The notes under the pieces were generated by a model. The model saw only the letters and a list, made by a program, of their open reading frames with translations. It was not told the DNA's origin and ran no database searches. The position numbers and the translations under genes were made by a program. DNA of 18,538 nucleotides from a bacterium UBP2_UBA4780 (GTDB lineage Bacteria > Edwardsbacteria > AC1 > EtOH8): NCBI GenBank assembly GCA_002403115.1, contig DHHE01000209.1:1-18538 (forward strand). The letters run 5' to 3'. This document shows positions 15,208 through 18,538 of the stretch, piece after piece; position 1 is the stretch's first letter; each line of letters opens with the position of its first letter.

Positions 15208-15855
15208 ATGTCGGGAAGCATCTACCTTTACAGCGACCAGGAGGTCCCCGGGAACGCGCGGATCGACGCCCTCTGGCTGTCGGTTCTCAAGGGCCGGGAG
15301 GTCCGCATCGGCTACGTCCCATCGGCCTCCGACTCCACCCGGCGTTATTTCGACCGCAAGCGGGAATACTATTCCCAGTACGGGATAACCGACCTGCTCT
15401 ACTTCGACTTGAACAAGGAGTACCGGCCTGAACTGCTCCCCGAGCTCCTGTCCTGCCAGGCCATCCACCTCTCGGGCGGCGACCCCTTCCAGTTCAACGA
15501 CGCCATCCGCAAGCGGAACTTCGCCCCGGTGCTCCGCAGATACCACGAAAGCGGCGGCATCCTGATTGGCGTCAGCGCCGGGGGCATCGTCCTCACCCCC
15601 GGCATCGAGATCTCCAGTCTTTTCTACAGGGCCAGGACGCGGGACGCCGAAGCTGCCGGCCTGGTGCCGTTCCACTTTCTGCCGCACTACAACCGGAGGG
15701 CGGCCTCGCTGGAGCAGCTCAGGGATTTCTCGGCGCGACTGGGTGGCACGATCTACGCGGTCGATGACGGCGACGGGATCGGGATCCGCAACGGCAGGAC
15801 GTCCTGCATAGGCCGGGTGCTGGCGGTAACCAACGGCGAGGTGGGCTCCGATTGA
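15208..15855 (+). CDS. Peptidase S51 family protein (dipeptidase E-like)
   Basis: 215-residue cytoplasmic protein of the class-I-glutamine-amidotransferase-like fold. The nucleophile elbow is GVSAGG with S123. A HLSGGDPFQFN block (residues 87-97) is the usual S51 glycine motif. The catalytic His is probably H160 in FHFLPHYNRR, as in the NPHF of E. coli PepE. The acidic residue should lie in AVDDGDGIGI (D186 or D187), where PepE has Glu. PepE-type enzymes split Asp-X dipeptides; related members have other substrates, so specificity is open. The ATG at 15208 gives the correct N-terminal strand (SIYLYSDQEV) but has no Shine-Dalgarno, and a hairpin sits directly upstream. The stop overlaps the start of the TPR gene. 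Confidence 0.85.
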   Translation: MSGSIYLYSDQEVPGNARIDALWLSVLKGREVRIGYVPSASDSTRRYFDRKREYYSQYGITDLLYFDLNKEYRPELLPELLSCQAIHLSGGDPFQFNDAIRKRNFAPVLRRYHESGGILIGVSAGGIVLTPGIEISSLFYRARTRDAEAAGLVPFHFLPHYNRRAASLEQLRDFSARLGGTIYAVDDGDGIGIRNGRTSCIGRVLAVTNGEVGSD

Positions 15856-17072
15856 TGATTGCTGAAGGAAGGAAACCGCCGAAAGAAAGGCAGTGGATAG
15901 AGACCCCCTCCGGCCACTATCCCTTCTCCGTCAGGCAGAGGAAGGCCGTGTTGCTGGAGCTGGTGGGCGGCTGGGATGAGGCCGAAGTCTTGTACCGGGA
16001 GAACCTGGAAGCGGCCCGGGCGGCCGGGGATCGGAGGCTTGAGCTGGAGGCGCTCAATCGCTTGGTGCAGTTCTTCCAGAACCGGGGCGAGTACAAGAAG
16101 ATGGGGCCGCTTCTGGAGCAGGCCTCGGCCATCAGCGCCGGGCTGGGAGACCGGGCCCTGTTGGCGGAGGCGATGATGGGGCAGGGGATACTGGCCTGGC
16201 GGCTGGGCCGCTGCCCCGAGGCCATGGGGAAATACCAGGAGGCTTTGGCGGTCTTCGAGGGCCTTGGCGACCGGCCCAGCATCAGCCGGCTGCTCAACAA
16301 CATCGGGGTGCTCCACGAGAACCAGGCCCAGTACGCCGAGGCCATGGAATGCTACCGCAGGAAGCTGGCCGGGGACGAGCAGTCCGGCAACCTGGCGGGC
16401 CAGGGCAGCGCCAACATCAACATGGGCATCTGCCTGATGCACCAGGGGGACCTGGATTCCTCCCGGAGGCACTACCTGAGGGCGCTGGAAATAGAGAGGC
16501 AAAGGGGGGACATCAGGAGGATCGCCATCATCATCAGCAACCTGGGGGTGGTCCACCGGGAAAGGGGGGAGTTCGGGGAGGCGGGACGGCTCTGGCACGA
16601 GGCCGCCGGCATCTACCGAAGGCTTGGCGACCAGCGGGGCCTGAGCATCAACCTGAACAACCTGGGGAACCTGCGCGAATCCATGGGCGACCCGGACGGG
16701 GCTCTGGACTTCTACCGGAAGGCGGCGGAAATAGGGGAGGCCCTGGGGGACGCGAAACAGCTCGGGATCTACTACGCCAACATGGCGACCACCCTTTTCC
16801 GCCGCGGGGATTACCGGGCGGCCGGCGAAAGGTTCGAGCAGGCCACGGGCCTGCTCACCAGGGTGAACGCCCAGCGCTATCTGATGGAGACCCTGGGCCG
16901 GAGGGCGGAGATGGCGGCGGAGACGGGCCGGCCAAGTGAGGCGGTCGAGCTGATCGACCGGGCCATGGAGATCGCCGGCCGGATCGGACGCCAAGACCGG
17001 CTGGAGGAATTCGCCCGGCTGAGGGATGGGTTTCAAAGCGCCGCTGGAGGGGATCCGGAACGCCCGGATTGA
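15855..17072 (+). CDS. Tetratricopeptide (TPR) repeat protein
   Basis: 405 residues from ATG 15855, which overlaps the S51 stop by one base (TGATG). A TTG at 15852 in the same frame is an alternative start. From about residue 35 to the end it is built of TPR helices of the NB-ARC/SARP-associated kind, with repeated patterns such as LLNNIGVLHENQAQYAEAME, ANINMGICLMHQGDLDSS, SNLGVVHRERGEFGEAGRLW and NLNNLGNLRESMGDPDGALD. About eight to nine units are visible. There is no signal peptide, membrane helix or enzymatic domain, so it is likely a cytoplasmic protein-protein interaction scaffold. The overlap with the peptidase gene predicts coupled expression, but no shared function is known to me. The partner is unknown. 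Confidence 0.85.
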   Translation: MIAEGRKPPKERQWIETPSGHYPFSVRQRKAVLLELVGGWDEAEVLYRENLEAARAAGDRRLELEALNRLVQFFQNRGEYKKMGPLLEQASAISAGLGDRALLAEAMMGQGILAWRLGRCPEAMGKYQEALAVFEGLGDRPSISRLLNNIGVLHENQAQYAEAMECYRRKLAGDEQSGNLAGQGSANINMGICLMHQGDLDSSRRHYLRALEIERQRGDIRRIAIIISNLGVVHRERGEFGEAGRLWHEAAGIYRRLGDQRGLSINLNNLGNLRESMGDPDGALDFYRKAAEIGEALGDAKQLGIYYANMATTLFRRGDYRAAGERFEQATGLLTRVNAQRYLMETLGRRAEMAAETGRPSEAVELIDRAMEIAGRIGRQDRLEEFARLRDGFQSAAGGDPERPD

Positions 17073-17130
17073 ACCGGCCACAAAATACGTTCTTGCGTTC
17101 CGCCCGCCCGTTTCAGCCCGGAAAAACCTG

Positions 17131-17158
17131 TTGACATCCCGTTATAACTTGTGATAAT
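17131..17158 (+). promoter_or_regulatory. Strong sigma70-type promoter of the Crp/Fnr-family gene
   Basis: A perfect TTGACA at 17131-17136 and GATAAT at 17153-17158 (five of six consensus bases) are spaced by 16 bp within an AT-rich island in otherwise GC-rich DNA. Transcription would start near 17165, leaving a leader of about 100 bases before the ATG at 17268. Confidence 0.75.
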
Positions 17159-17175
17159 ATAACTTGTTAAGTTAT
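17159..17175. promoter_or_regulatory. Palindromic operator candidate at the transcription start
   Basis: ATAACTT-gtt-AAGTTAT is a perfect inverted repeat just downstream of the -10. ATAACTTGT also occurs as a direct copy at 17144-17152, inside the promoter spacer. Its position would let a bound dimer block transcription. The adjacent gene encodes a dimeric Crp/Fnr-type regulator, so autorepression is plausible but not shown. It is not a canonical Crp or Fnr consensus. Confidence 0.5.
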
Positions 17176-17187
17176 CAAGCGATCGTG

Positions 17188-17222
17188 CCGGACCCAGGGG
17201 GCCGGTCGCCGGGTTTTCTTTT
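17188..17222 (+). promoter_or_regulatory. Possible leader hairpin/attenuator before the Crp/Fnr-family gene
   Basis: CCGGACCC (17188-17195) can pair imperfectly with GGGGCCGG (17198-17205). The same CCGG at 17202-17205 can instead pair with CCGG at 17209-17212, directly before a T-rich tract (17214-17222). Two mutually exclusive hairpins, one followed by U residues, resemble an attenuator. The terminating stem is only four pairs, so this is weak; it might simply help terminate upstream transcription. Confidence 0.3.
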
Positions 17223-17267
17223 ATCCAAAGGGCGGAAACCCCGCTAAAACACAAAAAGGAGCCGAAA

Positions 17268-17912
17268 ATGGCAGAGGCCGGAGCACCGTTCGAACGCAAG
17301 CTGGCCAACGGCGAGGTCCTCTTCAAGGAGGGCGACCAGGGCCAGGAAATGTACCTTATCCGCTCCGGCAAGGTGGAGATATCCAGCTCCCCGGGCGGGG
17401 TCAAGAAGGTGCTGGCCACGCTGGGCGAGGGCTCCTTTTTGGGCGAGATGGCCATCGTCGACGACGCCCCGCGCTCGGCCACGGCCTCGGCCGTGGGCGA
17501 CGTCTCCCTGCTGATCCTGGACCGGGCGGCCTTCAAGTCCCAGCTGGCCCAGAACCCGATGATCGAGTACCTGATCACCAGCCTGGTCAAGCGCCTGCGG
17601 GAGACCAACGAGCAGGTGAAGATCATGATGCAGAAGGACGACGTCTGCCGGCTGGCCGCCTCCATCCTGGCCATGGGCCGGGAGAAGGGAGCGCCCGACG
17701 GGGGCGGGATCATCATCAAGGGCGGCTTCACGCACGAGGGCCTGGCCAAGCAGGTGGGGGTCAGCCTGGGCAAGGCCGGCGAGATACTGGGCAAGATGGA
17801 GAAGCAGGGCCTGGTGGCCTTCGCGGAGGACGGCATCAAGGTGCCCTCGATGGCCGACCTGGAGGAGTTCTGGCGCTTCGCCACCCTCAAGGAGAAGTTC
17901 GGCGGGATGTAG
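17268..17912 (+). CDS. Crp/Fnr-family transcriptional regulator with cyclic-nucleotide-binding domain
   Basis: 214 residues. The N-terminal beta-roll (about 10-95) has the phosphate-binding cassette FLGEMAIVDDAPRSATA. It includes G59, E60, R69 and S70, the residue types that contact cAMP or cGMP in true binders, so cyclic-nucleotide sensing is possible. A dimer helix (about 98-122) leads to a winged helix-turn-helix at about 154-182 (THEGLAKQVGVSLGKAGEIL) and a wing GLVAFAEDGIKV. Fnr-type cysteine clusters are absent; only C127 is present, so it is not an Fe-S oxygen sensor. AAGGAG at 17256-17261 supports ATG 17268. It has its own promoter and a palindrome at the start site, and no gene follows inside the window. 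Target genes are unknown. Confidence 0.9.
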   Translation: MAEAGAPFERKLANGEVLFKEGDQGQEMYLIRSGKVEISSSPGGVKKVLATLGEGSFLGEMAIVDDAPRSATASAVGDVSLLILDRAAFKSQLAQNPMIEYLITSLVKRLRETNEQVKIMMQKDDVCRLAASILAMGREKGAPDGGGIIIKGGFTHEGLAKQVGVSLGKAGEILGKMEKQGLVAFAEDGIKVPSMADLEEFWRFATLKEKFGGM

Positions 17913-17921
17913 GGGGGGGCG

Positions 17922-18478
17922 GAACACGGATTGCACTGATTTTTACTGATTACGCTGATTTTTACTCAAGCGACGTCATCCTGAGACCGGCCCCATGCCC
18001 GACCGGCCGAAGGATCTGACTGAAGAACAAGAACGCGGATTCCGCTGTTTTTTACTGATTACGCCGATCGACACCCGAACCTGTCATCCCGAGCATAACT
18101 CCGTGCCTGGCTAGCCGAAGGATCTTACTTAATAAACGGGAACGCGGATTACACTGATTTCAACGGATTACGCTGATTTTACTTTATTAACGTCATCCTG
18201 GGACCTGTCCCGAGACCTCGGCGTGAGCCCACGGTTTGAGACTTCGGCGAGCTGTCAGGCTGAGCCTGTCGAAGCCTCAGTCGAGACGCTCGGGCCGAAG
18301 GCTCGGTCGAACGCCTGTCGAGGGGACGGCTCCCTGCCCGACAAGCCGAAGGATCTGACCGAATAACTAGAACGCTGATAACGCGGATTTCAACTGATTA
18401 CGCTGATCAATCCCCTAACCTGTCATCCTGAGAACGATTCCGTGCCTGACAAGCTGAAGGATGAACTAAACCGTTGTA
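17922..18478. repeat. Composite tandem repeat array, four units with a 109-bp period
   Basis: Each unit has an A part starting GAAC(A/G)C(G/T)GAT and containing GATTACGC(T/C)GAT, at 17922, 18031, 18140 and 18370. Each also has a B part starting GTCATCC and ending (A/C)(A/C)G or CTGAAGGAT, at 17975, 18083, 18192 and 18422. A-to-A spacing is 109, 109 and 230 bp; the long one is explained by an insert in unit 3. The B part has imperfect inverted ends (GTCATCCT against AGGATCTGAC). The copies are diverged from one another. No open reading frame is supported between 17913 and the end of the window; 18479-18538 shows nothing further. Confidence 0.85.
18200..18327. repeat. About 118-bp insert in the third array unit, flanked by GGGAC direct repeats
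   Basis: Unit 3 is interrupted between GGGAC at 18200-18204 and GGGAC at 18323-18327. Removing one GGGAC plus the inner 118 bp restores a B part like its neighbours (GTCATCCTGGGAC followed by GGCTCCCTGCC). The insert is itself rich in short repeats of the GAGAC(C/T)TCGGCG and GCCTGTCGA kind. The 5-bp duplication suggests insertion of a small mobile or repeat unit. No clear terminal inverted repeats are seen. Confidence 0.6.
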
Positions 18479-18538
18479 GGGTAAATATTACAGGTTATTT
18501 TGCGCCCCGGCTGTTATTTGTTGGTTGAAACCCGTTAG

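Noticed and set aside
15033..15431. Open frame of 132 codons starting after livF
   Set aside because: Begins in repeat remnants, crosses the terminator hairpin and overlaps the well-supported S51 gene in another frame.
17159..17175. Canonical Fnr or Crp binding site
   Set aside because: The palindrome lacks the TTGAT-N4-ATCAA or TGTGA-N6-TCACA layout, so only a non-canonical operator is proposed.
17922..18478. CRISPR array
   Set aside because: Units are about 109 bp, diverged, and built of two alternating repeat types without short uniform repeats and unique spacers; no cas genes are present.

Overview
The window is a GC-rich bacterial chromosome segment in which every recognisable gene lies on the + strand. 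Dense coding, translational overlaps and several families of dispersed palindromic repeats suggest a free-living bacterium. It may belong to a poorly cultured lineage, since no gene points clearly to a well-known genus. The taxonomic guess is weak because there is no rRNA or tRNA in the window.

Layout. 1-579 is the 3' end of an NlpC/P60-type cell-wall hydrolase. 644-1954 is a GT-B/MGDG-synthase-like glycosyltransferase, followed by glycogen phosphorylase (2063-4549) and an M3 oligoendopeptidase (4613-6394). Next come the two permeases of a branched-chain amino acid (LIV) ABC transporter, livH and livM (6439-8462). The two ATPases, livG and livF, resume only at 13526-15018. The roughly 5 kb between them hold a single-chain Eco57I-like (type IIG) restriction-modification enzyme, a translationally coupled PD-(D/E)XK protein, a REP-associated tyrosine (HUH) transposase, a Cys-rich protein of uncertain function, and a 193-bp inverted-repeat element. 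After livF come repeat debris and a hairpin terminator, an S51 (dipeptidase E-like) peptidase overlapping a TPR protein, and a Crp/Fnr-family regulator with its own strong promoter and a palindrome at its start site. The window ends in a non-coding composite tandem array of about 109-bp units.

How the genes fit together. The M3 peptidase, the LIV transporter and the S51 peptidase are compatible with peptide and amino acid scavenging. The glycosyltransferase and glycogen phosphorylase suggest glucan or glycolipid metabolism. The most interesting part is the defence/mobile block inside the liv operon. The restriction enzyme is a compositional mosaic: its nuclease and methyltransferase-motif half looks like the host, while its specificity half is strikingly AT-rich. 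It is coupled by an ATGA overlap to a second candidate nuclease. Both the restriction gene and the transposase gene carry the same family of GTAGGGGCG palindromes in frame inside their coding sequence.
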